The notes under the pieces: generated by a model | Database searches by the model: none | What the model saw: the letters and a program-made list of their open reading frames with translations, nothing else | Told to the model about the DNA's origin: nothing | Origin: Mycolicibacterium sp. YH-1 | GTDB taxonomy: Bacteria; Actinomycetota; Actinomycetes; Mycobacteriales; Mycobacteriaceae | Reading direction: 5' to 3' | DNA length: 64,000 nt | Assembly (NCBI RefSeq): GCF_022557175.1 | Contig: NZ_CP092915.1 | Coordinates: 4,278,001 to 4,342,000 of the forward strand | Position numbers and translations under genes: made by a program | Shown: positions 29,666 through 39,450 of the stretch, piece after piece | How the letters are laid out: the number at the start of each line of letters is the position of its first letter | Numbering within the stretch: position 1 is the stretch's first letter

Positions 29666-32485
29666 TTAAGTGCGCTCCTTCTCCACGAGTTCGTACGCCT
29701 CGATGACGTCGCCTTCCTTGATGTCGTTGTAGGTGAGCGTCAGACCACATTCGTAGCCGTCGCGCACCTCCGTGGCATCGTCCTTCTCGCGCTTCAGCGA
29801 CGAGATGGTGACGGTCTCGGCAATGACGAGGTTGTCACGCAGCAACCGCGCCTTGGCGTTGCGGCGCATGATGCCCGAGGTGACGAGGCAGCCGGCGATG
29901 TTGCCGACCTTGGACGACCGGAAGATCGCCCGGATCTCGGCGCGGCCGAGTTCCTTCTCCTCGTAAATCGGCTTGAGCATGCCCTTCAGCGCGCTCTGGA
30001 TCTCATCGATGGCCTGGTAGATCACCGAGTAGTACCGGATGTCGACACCCTCGCGGTTGGCCAGCTCGGTGGCCTTGCCCTCCGCACGGACGTTGAACCC
30101 GATGATGATCGCGTTCGACGCCGACGCCAGGTTGACGTTGGTCTCGGTGACGCCGCCGACACCGCGGTCGATGACGCGCAGCTCCACCTCGTCGCCGATC
30201 TCGATGCCCAGCAGGGCCTCCTCCAGCGCCTCGACGGTGCCGGAGTTGTCGCCCTTCAGGATCAGGTTCAGCTGGCTGGTTTCCTTCAGCGCGGCATCCA
30301 GATCGTCCAGGCTGATGCGCTTGCGGGTCCGCGCCGCCAGAGCGTTGCGCTTGCGCGCGCTGCGCCGGTCGGCGATCTGCCGTGCGATGCGGTCCTCGTC
30401 GACCACCAGGAGGTTGTCACCGGCACCTGGCACCGACGTGAAGCCGATGACCTGGACCGGACGCGACGGGAGCGCCTCCTCGACGTCCTCGCCGTGCTCG
30501 TCGACCATGCGACGGACGCGGCCGTAGGCGTCGCCCGCCACGATCGAGTCGCCGACCCGCAGTGTTCCGCGCTGGATGAGCACGGTGGCCACGGGGCCGC
30601 GGCCACGGTCGAGGTGTGCCTCGATCGCGACGCCCTGGGCCTCCATGTCCGGGTTGGCCCGGAGATCCAGTGCGGCGTCGGCGGTCAACAGCACCGCTTC
30701 GAGCAGGGCGTCGATATTGGTGCCCTGCTTGGCCGAGATGTCGACGAACATGGTGTCGCCACCGAAGTCCTCGGCAACCAGGTTGTACTCGGTGAGCTGC
30801 GCCCGGATCTTGGCCGGGTCGGCGCCCTCCTTGTCAATCTTGTTGACCGCCACCACGATCGGCACGTCTGCGGCCTGCGCGTGGTTGATGGCCTCCACCG
30901 TCTGCGGCATGACGCCGTCATCGGCCGCGACCACCAGAATGGCGATGTCGGTGGCCTTGGCACCACGGGCACGCATGGCGGTGAACGCCTCGTGACCGGG
31001 GGTGTCGATGAAGGTCACCAGACGCTCGTTGCCATCCAGCTCGGTGAGGACCTGGTACGCGCCGATGTGCTGGGTGATGCCACCGGCCTCGCCCTCGCGG
31101 ACGTTGGCCTGACGGATGCTGTCCAGCAGTCGCGTCTTGCCGTGGTCGACGTGACCCATGACCGTGACGACCGGCGGACGGTACTGGAGATCGTCCTCGT
31201 CGCCCTCGTCCTCGCCGTAGGTGAGGTCGAAGGACTGCAGCAGCTCGCGGTCCTCGTCCTCCGGGGACACGACCTGCACGACGTAGTTCATCTCGCTGCC
31301 GAGCAGCTCGAGCGTCTCGTCACCTACCGACTGAGTCGCGGTGACCATTTCGCCGAGGTTGAACAGCGCCTGCACCAGCGATGCCGGGTTGGCGTTGATC
31401 TTGTCGGCGAAGTCGACGAGCGACGCGCCGCGGGCCAGCCGGATGGTCTCGCCGTTGCCGTGCGGCAACCGCACACCACCGACGACCGGTGCCTGCATGC
31501 TCTCGTACTCGGCGCGTTTCGCCCGCTTCGACTTGCGGCCACGACGGACTGCGCCGCCGGGACGACCGAATGCACCTGCCGCGCCACCGCGCTGACCGGG
31601 ACGACCACCGCCGCCGCCGCCACCTGGGCGTCCGCGGAAGCCACCTGCGGGTGCGCCACCTGGGGCTCCGGCACCGCCGCCGGCGCCACCGCCGCGGTAG
31701 TTACCGCCACCGCCACCGGCACCACCCGGACCGCCGGGACGACCGCCGCCGCCACCGGGACCACGGCCGCCGGGGGCGGGACGCGGGCCACCGGGACGAC
31801 CCATCGCGCCTGGTCGGGCACCTGGGGGACGTGGAGGCATGTTGCCGGGTGTCGCTCCGGGACGCGGGCCGGGGCGCGGGCCACCTGGGCCTGCCGCGGG
31901 ACGCGGGCCACCGGGACCGGCAGCGGGACGCGGCGCCGGACGCTCGACCGGCTGCTGCGACGAGAAGGGGTTATTGCCCACGCGCGGGGCGCGCGGTGCG
32001 GGCTTGGGCGCGCCGGGAGTGGCTGGCGCCGGACCGGGTCGGGGACCGGGTGTCGGACCTGCCGGTGCGGCGGGCTGGGCCGGTGCACTCGCGGCAGGTG
32101 CTGGTGCCGCGGCGGCGGGTGTCTGCACCGGTGCCGGAGCCGGAGCTGCGGGCGGAGCAGGCGGTGCCGGGGGTGCGGGCTTCGGACCGCCGGGCTTGGG
32201 TGCCGAGGTCACGACGCCACCGTCGGCTGCCGCAGGTGCGGCACCGGGCTTGGGCCCGGTCGATTCGGACGGAGCGGCTGCGGCCGCGGGCTTCGCCGGT
32301 GCCGGCGCGGCCTTGGCGGGCTTGCCTGCACCGAACGCCTCGCGCAACCGGCGCGCCACGGGAGCCTCCACAGTGGAGGACGCGGACTTAACGAATTCGC
32401 CCTGATCACTCAGACGGGCGAGAACTTCCTTGCTGGTGACACCGAGTTCTTTAGCCAACTCGTGCACGCGGGCCTTACCTGCCAC
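29666..32485 (-). CDS. infB: Translation initiation factor IF-2
   Basis: IF-2 delivers fMet-tRNA to the 30S subunit using GTP. The 939 residues comprise the N-terminal IF2N helix domain ([20 protein letters not shown]), a very long Pro/Ala/Gly-rich linker (about residues 55-310), a second IF2N, the GTPase domain ([31 protein letters not shown]) and domains II-IV. The start codon is GTG 32485. The Gly/Pro/Arg linker is typical of actinobacteria and is longer than in most bacteria. It lies between ylxR and rbfA in the nusA operon. Confidence 0.98.
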   Translation of the reverse strand: MAGKARVHELAKELGVTSKEVLARLSDQGEFVKSASSTVEAPVARRLREAFGAGKPAKAAPAPAKPAAAAAPSESTGPKPGAAPAAADGGVVTSAPKPGGPKPAPPAPPAPPAAPAPAPVQTPAAAAPAPAASAPAQPAAPAGPTPGPRPGPAPATPGAPKPAPRAPRVGNNPFSSQQPVERPAPRPAAGPGGPRPAAGPGGPRPGPRPGATPGNMPPRPPGARPGAMGRPGGPRPAPGGRGPGGGGGRPGGPGGAGGGGGNYRGGGAGGGAGAPGGAPAGGFRGRPGGGGGGGRPGQRGGAAGAFGRPGGAVRRGRKSKRAKRAEYESMQAPVVGGVRLPHGNGETIRLARGASLVDFADKINANPASLVQALFNLGEMVTATQSVGDETLELLGSEMNYVVQVVSPEDEDRELLQSFDLTYGEDEGDEDDLQYRPPVVTVMGHVDHGKTRLLDSIRQANVREGEAGGITQHIGAYQVLTELDGNERLVTFIDTPGHEAFTAMRARGAKATDIAILVVAADDGVMPQTVEAINHAQAADVPIVVAVNKIDKEGADPAKIRAQLTEYNLVAEDFGGDTMFVDISAKQGTNIDALLEAVLLTADAALDLRANPDMEAQGVAIEAHLDRGRGPVATVLIQRGTLRVGDSIVAGDAYGRVRRMVDEHGEDVEEALPSRPVQVIGFTSVPGAGDNLLVVDEDRIARQIADRRSARKRNALAARTRKRISLDDLDAALKETSQLNLILKGDNSGTVEALEEALLGIEIGDEVELRVIDRGVGGVTETNVNLASASNAIIIGFNVRAEGKATELANREGVDIRYYSVIYQAIDEIQSALKGMLKPIYEEKELGRAEIRAIFRSSKVGNIAGCLVTSGIMRRNAKARLLRDNLVIAETVTISSLKREKDDATEVRDGYECGLTLTYNDIKEGDVIEAYELVEKERT

Positions 32486-32584
32486 TACTACTCCTGTCTG
32501 GAGGCGACAGCGGTGGTAGGCCGCGCCTCGGGTTTAGCTATGACGCATGGTCATCGAGACTTCACGGTGTGCTCATGTTCTTCG

Positions 32585-32929
32585 CTACCTGTTCTGTTGC
32601 CGGGCGGCCGTGTCCTTCAATCCCTCGAAGTACTCGGTCACCGCGGATGTGTCCGGCGGACCGGTGATGCGCAACGCTCGGGTGAAAGCCCGCCGCCGGA
32701 TCGCCGCATCGAGGCACTGCGGGTCGAGGTGCAACCACGCACCCCGCCCCGGCAGGTTACCCGCTGAGTCAACGGTTACGGCGTGATCGCCATTCCCGTC
32801 ACACACAGCGGCTACTCGCAGCAAGTCGACGGCCAACTCTCGCCTCCTGCAACCGACACACGTTCGCACCGGGCCGAGGGGCCGATCGGTACTCTCGCGC
32901 GTCGAGGCAGGAGTCTCGCGCTGGATCAC
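32585..32929 (-). CDS. ylxR: YlxR family RNA-binding protein (DUF448)
   Basis: A 114-residue protein with the YlxR signature RTCVGCRRRELAVDLLRV and the GRGAWLHLDPQCLDAAIRRR helix. YlxR/RnpM proteins are small nucleic-acid-binding factors linked to RNase P in Bacillus. The GTG at 32929 gives an extra 20 residues; GTG 32869, at VRTCVGC, is an alternative start. It lies between nusA and infB in the standard order. Confidence 0.93.
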   Translation of the reverse strand: MIQRETPASTRESTDRPLGPVRTCVGCRRRELAVDLLRVAAVCDGNGDHAVTVDSAGNLPGRGAWLHLDPQCLDAAIRRRAFTRALRITGPPDTSAVTEYFEGLKDTAARQQNR

Positions 32930-32977
32930 GGCTCAGTCTAGCCTCACCCGTTGCCCCAGACAGAATCGCGTGTCGCG

Positions 32978-34021
32978 CTACCTGTCACGCTGGGCGCCGT
33001 GGGCCGCCCCCGAGTGCGGCGGACCCTCTGGCGTTGGCGCGGCGTCACTGCGAATGTCGATCCGCCAACCGGTCAAACGGGCAGCCAGACGTGCGTTCTG
33101 CCCCTCCTTGCCGATCGCCAGCGACAGCTGGAAGTCGGGCACCACGACACGCGCGGCACGCCCCGCCTCGTCGATGACCGATACCGACACCACCTTGGCC
33201 GGTGACAGCGCATTGGCGACGAACCGCGCCGGATCCTCGTCGTAGTCGATGATGTCGATCTTCTCGCCCGACAGCTCGCTCATCACATTGCGAACCCGTT
33301 GGCCCATCGGCCCGATGCAGGCTCCCTTGGCGTTGAGGCCCGGCATCCGCGATGTCACGGCGATCTTCGAGCGGTGCCCGGCCTCGCGGGCCACAGCGAC
33401 GATCTCGACCGATCCGTCGGCGATCTCGGGAACCTCGAGTGAGAACAGCTTGCGGACCAGATTGGGATGGGTGCGCGACAGCTCGATCCTGGGCTCACGG
33501 ACACCACGGGTGACCCCGATCACGTAGCAGCGCAACCGATCACCGTGTTGGTAACTCTCGCCGGGGACCTGCTCGGCGGGCCTGACCATGCCCTCCGACC
33601 CCTTGCTCTCGGTGCCCAGGCGCACGACGACGTTGCCCCGCGCGTTCTCCCGCGCATCACGCTGCACGACGCCCGCCGCGATATCACCCTCGCGGGCGGA
33701 GAACTCGCCGAACATGCGCTCGTTCTCCGCGTCACGGAACCGCTGCAGCATCACCTGCCGTGCGGTGGTCGCCGCGACCCGGCCGAAACCCTCTGGGGTG
33801 TCGTCCCATTCCTGGATCAGGTTGCCGTCGTCGTCGGTCTCGCGGGCCATCACCCGCACGACGCCGGTCTTGCGGTCGATGTCGATCCAGGCGTCGGCCT
33901 CGTGCCCCTCCGTGTGGCGGTACGCGGTCAGCAGCGCGGTCTTGATCGTCTCCAACAGCTCATCGACCGCGATCCCCCGATCCACTTCGATGGCATGCAG
34001 TGCAGCCATATCGATGTTCAT
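32978..34021 (-). CDS. nusA: Transcription termination/antitermination factor NusA
   Basis: NusA binds RNA polymerase and nascent RNA, affecting pausing, termination and rRNA antitermination. The 347-residue form lacks the C-terminal acidic repeats of E. coli NusA, as usual in actinobacteria. Visible are the N-terminal domain ([20 protein letters not shown]), an S1 domain and two KH domains ([17 protein letters not shown] and [20 protein letters not shown]). The ATG overlaps the rimP stop (ATGA). A short Pro/Gly tail closes the protein. Confidence 0.98.
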   Translation of the reverse strand: MNIDMAALHAIEVDRGIAVDELLETIKTALLTAYRHTEGHEADAWIDIDRKTGVVRVMARETDDDGNLIQEWDDTPEGFGRVAATTARQVMLQRFRDAENERMFGEFSAREGDIAAGVVQRDARENARGNVVVRLGTESKGSEGMVRPAEQVPGESYQHGDRLRCYVIGVTRGVREPRIELSRTHPNLVRKLFSLEVPEIADGSVEIVAVAREAGHRSKIAVTSRMPGLNAKGACIGPMGQRVRNVMSELSGEKIDIIDYDEDPARFVANALSPAKVVSVSVIDEAGRAARVVVPDFQLSLAIGKEGQNARLAARLTGWRIDIRSDAAPTPEGPPHSGAAHGAQRDR

Positions 34022-34578
34022 TCGTCGACCTCCTCTCCGGAATGGCCGGCTAACTCGAGCTCTCGCCGGTTTGGTGGTGAAAACTCCACTTGTACAACAG
34101 CTTTGACAATTTCACTAAGAGCTATGTCACGGACCTCGTATTTCGCGCGCCGACTGTCGGCGACCACCACGCTCACGGTGTCGCCCACGAGTTCGCCCAA
34201 CCGGCACTCCAGAGAGGAACCGTCGGACATCGACAGCGCCACCTTGCGACCGCGTGCACGCCGGTAGTGCCGTTCAGTGGTCAGCGGACGGTCCACGCCC
34301 CGCGACGTGACCTCCAGAACATAGGGGTCGAACTCCCCCGACGACGATTCGAACGCGTCGAGCAGCTCAGATGCGACACGCGACAACTCCGCGACCGCTT
34401 CGAGATCGAGGTTCTCCTCGCCATCGGCGACCACCACGATGCGGGGCGGCCGAGACACGGGCTGAACGGCGACATCCTCGACGTCGTACCCGCGACGCGC
34501 GAACTCAGCCTCGAGCAGCTCGGTCACCTGCGAAGAAGTCGGCAAGTGCGGGGACCGTAGCGGTTGATCCGATGCCAC
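34018..34578 (-). CDS. rimP: Ribosome maturation factor RimP
   Basis: A 186-residue protein needed for 30S assembly. The N-terminal alpha/beta domain has [20 protein letters not shown] and the conserved [20 protein letters not shown] block. The C-terminal SH3-like domain includes [20 protein letters not shown]. It opens the rimP-nusA-ylxR-infB-rbfA-nrnA-dinF operon, as in most bacteria, and is divergent from a small exported protein gene. Confidence 0.96.
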   Translation of the reverse strand: MASDQPLRSPHLPTSSQVTELLEAEFARRGYDVEDVAVQPVSRPPRIVVVADGEENLDLEAVAELSRVASELLDAFESSSGEFDPYVLEVTSRGVDRPLTTERHYRRARGRKVALSMSDGSSLECRLGELVGDTVSVVVADSRRAKYEVRDIALSEIVKAVVQVEFSPPNRRELELAGHSGEEVDE

Positions 34579-34610
34579 GGCGAGCTCCTCGTCTTGAGTT
34601 GTGCGGACGT

Positions 34611-34652
34611 GATCCCGGGCTACTGACCCTCGGGATCGAGTATCAACGATAC
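34611..34652 (-). promoter_or_regulatory. rimP-nusA operon leader: hairpin and GTATC-GATAC element
   Basis: In the 168-bp divergent gap, GATCCCG (34611-34617) pairs with CGGGATC (34631-34637). A perfect GTATC-AAC-GATAC repeat (34640-34652) lies just upstream in the minus direction; TATCGT within it may be a -10. If transcription begins there, the GATCCCG hairpin would form early in the leader RNA of the operon. The rest of the gap, toward 34746, shows nothing I can name. Confidence 0.4.
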
Positions 34653-34746
34653 GCCAGTCCAGGACGCCCGATTGGCCAACGACAGGTCAGCCGGTCGAAC
34701 GCACGGCCGACTGACCGGATCCTGCGGGATGGCAGGATGACCCACG

Positions 34747-35268
34747 ATGTCGAACGTGACCAGCACTCCCTCCCTCAGCAGGCGGCATGTCCTGATTGGT
34801 GCTGCCGCCCTGGCGCTGCTGAGCACCACGTCGGTCGCCTGTGGGTCCAAGACCCCCCCAGCCGATCTCAGCTCACTGGTCACCCAGATCGACCTCGCCC
34901 GAGCCGACAGCCAGCTGGCCGCAGACGCTGCCGCGGCCGCCCCGCCGCCCATCGCCGCGGCCCTGACCGTCGTCGCCGCCGAGCGCACCGCGCACGCCGA
35001 GGCGCTCACCGAGGAGATCATCCGTGTGACAGGCCAGGAACCGACGTCCTCGAGCGCCTCCGCGACCTCCACGTCACCCCCTCCCACCCCGGGAGAGCCC
35101 GTGGTCGCTCCCACACCGCAGGACGTCGTCGTGGCTCTCGCGAAGTCCGCGGGCAGCGCCGCCCAGGCGGCCGCCGAACAGGCGGGTTACCGCGCCGGGT
35201 TACTCGGCTCCATCACCGCGGCGTGCACAGCCGCGTACACCGTCGCCCTGGCCGAGGTGGCGCCATGA
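34747..35268 (+). CDS. Exported Ala-rich lipoprotein-like protein (Rv2843-like)
   Basis: A 173-residue protein with a twin-arginine-type signal (SRRHVLIGAAALALLSTTSV) and a lipobox-like SVACGS, giving an acylated Cys near residue 32. The mature part is Ala-rich and helical (AADAAAAAPPPIAAAL) with a Ser/Thr/Pro linker around residues 98-118. Its role is unknown. It overlaps the next gene by ATGA, and the pair resembles Rv2843-Rv2844. The helical mature part may pack with the ferritin-like DUF4439 partner. Confidence 0.75.
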   Translation: MSNVTSTPSLSRRHVLIGAAALALLSTTSVACGSKTPPADLSSLVTQIDLARADSQLAADAAAAAPPPIAAALTVVAAERTAHAEALTEEIIRVTGQEPTSSSASATSTSPPPTPGEPVVAPTPQDVVVALAKSAGSAAQAAAEQAGYRAGLLGSITAACTAAYTVALAEVAP

Positions 35269-35957
35269 CAGGGCCGCTGCCCGGACCGGCCACGACCGCA
35301 CCGGCCACCACATCGGCCACCACGCCGGTGCCACCCACCACCAGGTCGGTGCCGACCACGTCGACCACAACGCCAGTGCCGCCCGCCACCAGCAACCCAC
35401 CCGCGGCGACGACGACTGAGCCGCCCAGCACCACCACGACGACTCAGCCGACGACCACGACTCAACCCACGACGACCACCTCGGAGTCGTCCACGAGCCG
35501 GACCACTGACCCGGCACGCCCCAACGACGGACCCGACGCGGCGCTGTTCGACGCTGTCGCGACCGAGCACGGCGTGATCTACGGGTACGGCCTGGTATCG
35601 GCGCACTCCGCACCCGAGGTCAACGACATCGTCGCCGAGGCGATGGCCGCGCACCGCAAGCTCCGTGAGGACGCGATCGCCCGGCTGACCGATCGCGACG
35701 TCACCGCGCCCCTGCCCGCCGTCGGCTACGAGATCCCCATCGCGGTCAACACGCCGCAGGACGCGGCCCAGCTGGCGACGCGGATGGAGGAGGACAGCGC
35801 GGTCGCATGGCGGGCGGTGCTCGAACAGGCGACGACGACCGAGGACCGCGCGTTCGCCGTGACGGCGCTGACTCAGGCGGCGGTCACCGCGGCCAGATGG
35901 CGCGCCGTACTCGGCACCTCACCGAGCACCGTCGCGTTCCCCGGAGGCACCGAGTAG
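35265..35957 (+). CDS. DUF4439 ferritin-like protein with long Thr/Pro-rich N-terminus (Rv2844-like)
   Basis: A 230-residue protein. Residues 1-82 are an almost pure Thr/Pro/Ser/Ala linker, with runs such as TTTTTTQPTTTTQPTTTT. The DUF4439 domain then begins at DGPDAALFDAVATEHGVIYG. This domain has paired helices with Glu/His positions (ATEHG, HSAPEVND, MAAHRKLRED) like ferritin-fold proteins. No signal peptide or lipobox is visible, although the upstream partner has one. ATG 35265 overlaps the upstream stop. The linker is long compared with my memory of Rv2844 (about 162 residues). Confidence 0.75.
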   Translation: MTGPLPGPATTAPATTSATTPVPPTTRSVPTTSTTTPVPPATSNPPAATTTEPPSTTTTTQPTTTTQPTTTTSESSTSRTTDPARPNDGPDAALFDAVATEHGVIYGYGLVSAHSAPEVNDIVAEAMAAHRKLREDAIARLTDRDVTAPLPAVGYEIPIAVNTPQDAAQLATRMEEDSAVAWRAVLEQATTTEDRAFAVTALTQAAVTAARWRAVLGTSPSTVAFPGGTE

Positions 35958-35958
35958 C

Positions 35959-36945
35959 TCAGGTTTGCGCCGCCAGCAGATATCCCAGATAGACCAGGTA
36001 AGCGGCGACCATGACGCCGCCCTCGATGCGGGACACCCGCCGTCCCGTGATGAAGATCGGGACGCACAGCAGGGCGACGCCCACCATGATCGGGATATCG
36101 ATGCGGACCAGGCTGTCCGGCAACGCCAAACCGTGCGCGGGTACCAGGCAGGTGACGCCGAGGATCAGCAGGATGTTGAAGATGCTGCTGCCGAGCAGGT
36201 TTCCGACGGCGACGTCGCGGTCACCACGAATCGTCGAGACCACGGTCGTGACCAGCTCCGGCGCCGACGTGCCGATGGCCACCACGGTCAGGCCGATCAA
36301 CGCGTCGGAGACACCGAACTCACGCGCCAATCCGACGGCACCGTTGACGAGCCAGTCCGCGCCCACCACCACGATGACGATGCCGACGAGCATCATCGCC
36401 ACGTACAGCGCCAGCGGACGCCTTTCAGACGACGCCGCCTCACCGGGCTCGTCAGCCGATATGGCGTGGGCGAACTCGCCTGCCACAACGCGTGACTCAC
36501 GCTGCGTGACGTGGATCAGCGCAACGATGTAGCAGATCGCACCGGTCACCAGAATCGCACCGTCGATCCGTGACAGCGTGCCGTCGGCCGCCAACACCCA
36601 CATAGCGACCGCGGCCCCCGCCATCACCGGCAGTTCGAAGCGCAGCGTCCGCATCTGCATCGCGAGCGGCAGAATCAGGGCGCTCAGCCCGAGGATGAGC
36701 AGCATGTTGACGACGTTGGTGCCAGCGATGTTGCCGACGGCCAGCTCCCCGCCGCCCTCCCTGGCCGCCGTGATACCGATGGCCAGTTCGGGCATGCTGG
36801 TGCCGATCGACACCACCGTCAGGCCGATGACAATCGGGCTGATCCCCAGCCGCGCGGCGACCTCGACGCTGCCCCGGACCATGACGTCGGCCCCGATCAC
36901 CAACGCGATCAACCCGACCAGAAACCACGACACATCCGTCAACAT
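35959..36945 (-). CDS. CaCA-family Ca2+/Na+ antiporter (YrbG type)
   Basis: A 328-residue cation/Ca2+ exchanger with ten hydrophobic helices in two inverted halves. Each half carries the alpha-repeat core: GLTVVSIGTSMPELAIG (residues 41-57) and GLTVVAIGTSAPELVTTV (218-235). The GTSxPE motif supplies the ion-binding Glu. The loop between halves (about residues 148-175) is acidic and cytosolic. It is convergent with the DUF4439 gene, with one base between stops, and 27 bp from proS. It exports Ca2+ or related ions at the membrane. Confidence 0.93.
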   Translation of the reverse strand: MLTDVSWFLVGLIALVIGADVMVRGSVEVAARLGISPIVIGLTVVSIGTSMPELAIGITAAREGGGELAVGNIAGTNVVNMLLILGLSALILPLAMQMRTLRFELPVMAGAAVAMWVLAADGTLSRIDGAILVTGAICYIVALIHVTQRESRVVAGEFAHAISADEPGEAASSERRPLALYVAMMLVGIVIVVVGADWLVNGAVGLAREFGVSDALIGLTVVAIGTSAPELVTTVVSTIRGDRDVAVGNLLGSSIFNILLILGVTCLVPAHGLALPDSLVRIDIPIMVGVALLCVPIFITGRRVSRIEGGVMVAAYLVYLGYLLAAQT

Positions 36946-36972
36946 CCCGGCGTCCCCCAGTGGCGAAAGTGC

Positions 36973-38715
36973 CTACGCGATGGCCTCGGCGATCGTCGCG
37001 GCAGCCGAGTCGACCGGAATCTCGCGGTTCTCACCGGTGAACCGGTTGCGCAACTCGACCACGCCGTCGGCCCACCCGCGGCCGACCACGACGAGCCACG
37101 GCACCCCGAGCAGTTCAGCGTCCTTGAACTTCACGCCGGGTGAGGCCTTGCGATCGTCAAGAAGCACCTCGAGCCCGAGCCGATCCAGTGCACCGGCCAG
37201 TTCCGTCGCGCCAGTCCTGGCGTCGTCGTCCTTGTTGGCGATCACCACGTAGGCGTCGAACGGCGAGACCGCACTGGGCCACCGCAGGCCGAGATCGTCG
37301 TGGTGCTGCTCGGCGATGACGGCGACCAGGCGCGACACCCCGACACCGTAGGAGCCCATGGTCAGGCGCACCGGCTTGCCGTCCTCACCGAGCACGTCGG
37401 CGGTGAAGGCGTCGGTGTACTTGCGGCCGAGCTGGAAGATGTGACCGATCTCGATACCGCGCGCCGACACCAGCGGGCCCCTGCCGTCGGGCGAGAGGTC
37501 GCCGTCGCGGACCTCGGCCGCCTCGATGGTGCCGTCGGGCGTGAAATCGCGGCCGACCACCAGGTCCAGAACGTGCTTGCCCTGCTCGTCGGCCCCGGTG
37601 AGCCACGCCGTGCCGTCCACGACCCGCGGATCGACCAGATAGCGAACACCGTTGGCCAGCAAGCCCTTCGGGCCGATGTAACCCTTCACCAGGAACGGGT
37701 GCTTGGCGAAGTCGGCATCACCGAGCATCACGTACTCCGCCGGCTCGAGAGCCGCACCAAGCCGCTTGTCGTCGACTTCGCGGTCACCCGGGACGCCGAC
37801 GGCCAGAAGCTCCCACTCACCGCCGGGCTCACGGACCTTCATCATCACGTTCTTCAACGTGTCCGCCGCGGTGAACTCACGGCCCAGGCCCGCGCCGTTG
37901 GCCCAGTCGACGAGCGTGGCGATGGTCGGCGTGTCACCGGTGTCGTGGACGACCGCTTCGGGCAGCCCGTCGAACGGGATCGGCGCGGGCGGCGTGGTGA
38001 TCACGGCCTCGACGTTGGCGGCGTAACCCGATTCCACGCAGCGCACGTAGGTGTCCTCGCCGACCTCACTCTCGGCCAGGAACTCCTCGGACGCGCTGCC
38101 ACCCATCGCGCCGGAGACCGCCGACACGATCACGTACTGCACGCCCAGACGCGCGAAGATCCTCTGGTAGGCCTCGCGATGGGCGTGGTAGGCGTCCTTC
38201 AGTCCACCCTCGTCGACGTCGAACGAGTACGAGTCCTTCATCACGAACTCGCGGCCACGCAGGATGCCCGCACGCGGACGCGCCTCATCGCGGAACTTGG
38301 TCTGGATCTGGTAGAGCCGCAGCGGGAAGTCCTTGTACGAGGAGTACTCCCCCTTCACCGTCAGCGTGAAGAGTTCCTCGTGGGTGGGCCCGAGCGCGTA
38401 GTCGTTACGGCGACGGTCCTGCAGCCGGAACAGGTTGGGCCCGTACTCGGTCCACCGGTTCGTCTTCTCGTAGGGCGCGCGCGGTACCAGCGCCGGGAGC
38501 AGGATCTCCTGTCCCCCAATGGCGTTCATCTCGCTGCGGATGATCGCCTCGATCTTGCGCAGCACGCGCAGCCCGAGCGGCAGCCAGCTGTACAGCCCGG
38601 GACCGACGGGCCGGACATAGCCGGCCCGGATCAGCAGTTTGTGGCTGGGCACCTCGGCGTCGGCGGGGTCGTCTCGGAGGGTGCGAAGGAACAGCTCGGA
38701 CATGCGGGTGATCAC
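36973..38715 (-). CDS. proS: Prolyl-tRNA synthetase
   Basis: A 580-residue class II synthetase of the bacterial ProS type. Motif 1 lies near [20 protein letters not shown], motif 2 near [20 protein letters not shown] and motif 3 near [20 protein letters not shown]. The insertion (editing) domain is between motifs 2 and 3, and the C-terminal anticodon domain has [17 protein letters not shown] 38715 (VITRMSELF) is chosen after the M. tuberculosis start; ATG 38703 is an alternative. An upstream in-frame extension is antisense-type sequence. Confidence 0.97.
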   Translation of the reverse strand: MITRMSELFLRTLRDDPADAEVPSHKLLIRAGYVRPVGPGLYSWLPLGLRVLRKIEAIIRSEMNAIGGQEILLPALVPRAPYEKTNRWTEYGPNLFRLQDRRRNDYALGPTHEELFTLTVKGEYSSYKDFPLRLYQIQTKFRDEARPRAGILRGREFVMKDSYSFDVDEGGLKDAYHAHREAYQRIFARLGVQYVIVSAVSGAMGGSASEEFLAESEVGEDTYVRCVESGYAANVEAVITTPPAPIPFDGLPEAVVHDTGDTPTIATLVDWANGAGLGREFTAADTLKNVMMKVREPGGEWELLAVGVPGDREVDDKRLGAALEPAEYVMLGDADFAKHPFLVKGYIGPKGLLANGVRYLVDPRVVDGTAWLTGADEQGKHVLDLVVGRDFTPDGTIEAAEVRDGDLSPDGRGPLVSARGIEIGHIFQLGRKYTDAFTADVLGEDGKPVRLTMGSYGVGVSRLVAVIAEQHHDDLGLRWPSAVSPFDAYVVIANKDDDARTGATELAGALDRLGLEVLLDDRKASPGVKFKDAELLGVPWLVVVGRGWADGVVELRNRFTGENREIPVDSAAATIAEAIA

Positions 38716-38764
38716 AGCCGACAACCTTAGCGATGTCCGGTGTGGCCACTGCTCGTCGCGTCCG

Positions 38765-39450
38765 TCAGTCCCGCCCCTGCCAGGTGCACACGCACACCTC
38801 GTTACCCTCCGGATCGGCCAGCACCCAGAATGCGGGCGCCGCATCGGCGCTGACCAGCGTGCCGCCGGAGGCCAGCGCGGCGGCGATCCGCGGCTGGGCC
38901 ACCTCGGGTGCGACATCGACGTCGATGTGGATCCGATTGCGTTGGGGACGCGGGGCGTCCATCTGCTGAAACCAGATGGTCGGCCCGCGTCGCAGCGGGT
39001 CACACAGGGCGCCCTCCGGCAGATCGACCGGCGCAGCTTCGTCGATATAGCCGGTCACGGCCTGCCAGAACGGCCGGATCCTGGGAATGTCGAGCGCGTC
39101 GATGGCGATCTCGATCGCCTGTGGCGTCACCGACCCCTCGCCGGGGCGGGTGTCCAGGGACCGTTCGGCCAGGCCGGCCGTGATGCGTGGCGCCAGCGCC
39201 AGGTCGTGGTCGGTGACCCGGCCGGCAGCGAGGGTCTGCAGGTGCAGCACGATCCGGTCGGCGTGCAGATCGACGCGCAGGTGCCCGTCTGCGTCATCGC
39301 TGACGGCGTCACCGCGGTGGCGGCGGCCTGCACCGCGGCGGGCAGCGACGGCACAGCCACGTGGGTGGTGAGCACACCGAGGATCAGCCGCCAGCCCAGC
39401 GGATCGGCGATCTGGGATATCTGGCCGCGGGTCGGCATCGCGTCGCTCAC
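38765..39450 (-). pseudogene. Frameshifted VOC/glyoxalase-like protein with pterin-dehydratase-like N-terminus
   Basis: Read from GTG 39450, the first 50 residues (start MSDAMPTRGQISQIADPLGW) look like the pterin-4a-carbinolamine-dehydratase-type half of two-domain VOC proteins. Homologous sequence then continues only in another frame: DDADGHLRVDLHADRIVLHL, then [12 protein letters not shown] and [15 protein letters not shown] to the stop at 38765. The switch is near 39296-39312 and equals one missing base. The second frame has no start codon at the junction. It is either a real pseudogene or a sequencing error. Its GTG overlaps the upstream MFS stop. Confidence 0.7.

Noticed and set aside
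31600..32300. Repetitive Gly/Pro-coding DNA as a minisatellite or CRISPR-like array
   Set aside because: Units are irregular and lie in frame within IF-2; the low-complexity linker explains them.
30494..32767. Long plus-strand open frame opposite infB
   Set aside because: Its Ala/Thr/Gly/Arg repeats mirror the Pro/Gly linker of IF-2 on the other strand.
35280..35520. ACC/ACG-rich tract as a simple-sequence non-coding repeat
   Set aside because: It is in frame with the DUF4439 protein and codes for its Thr/Pro linker.
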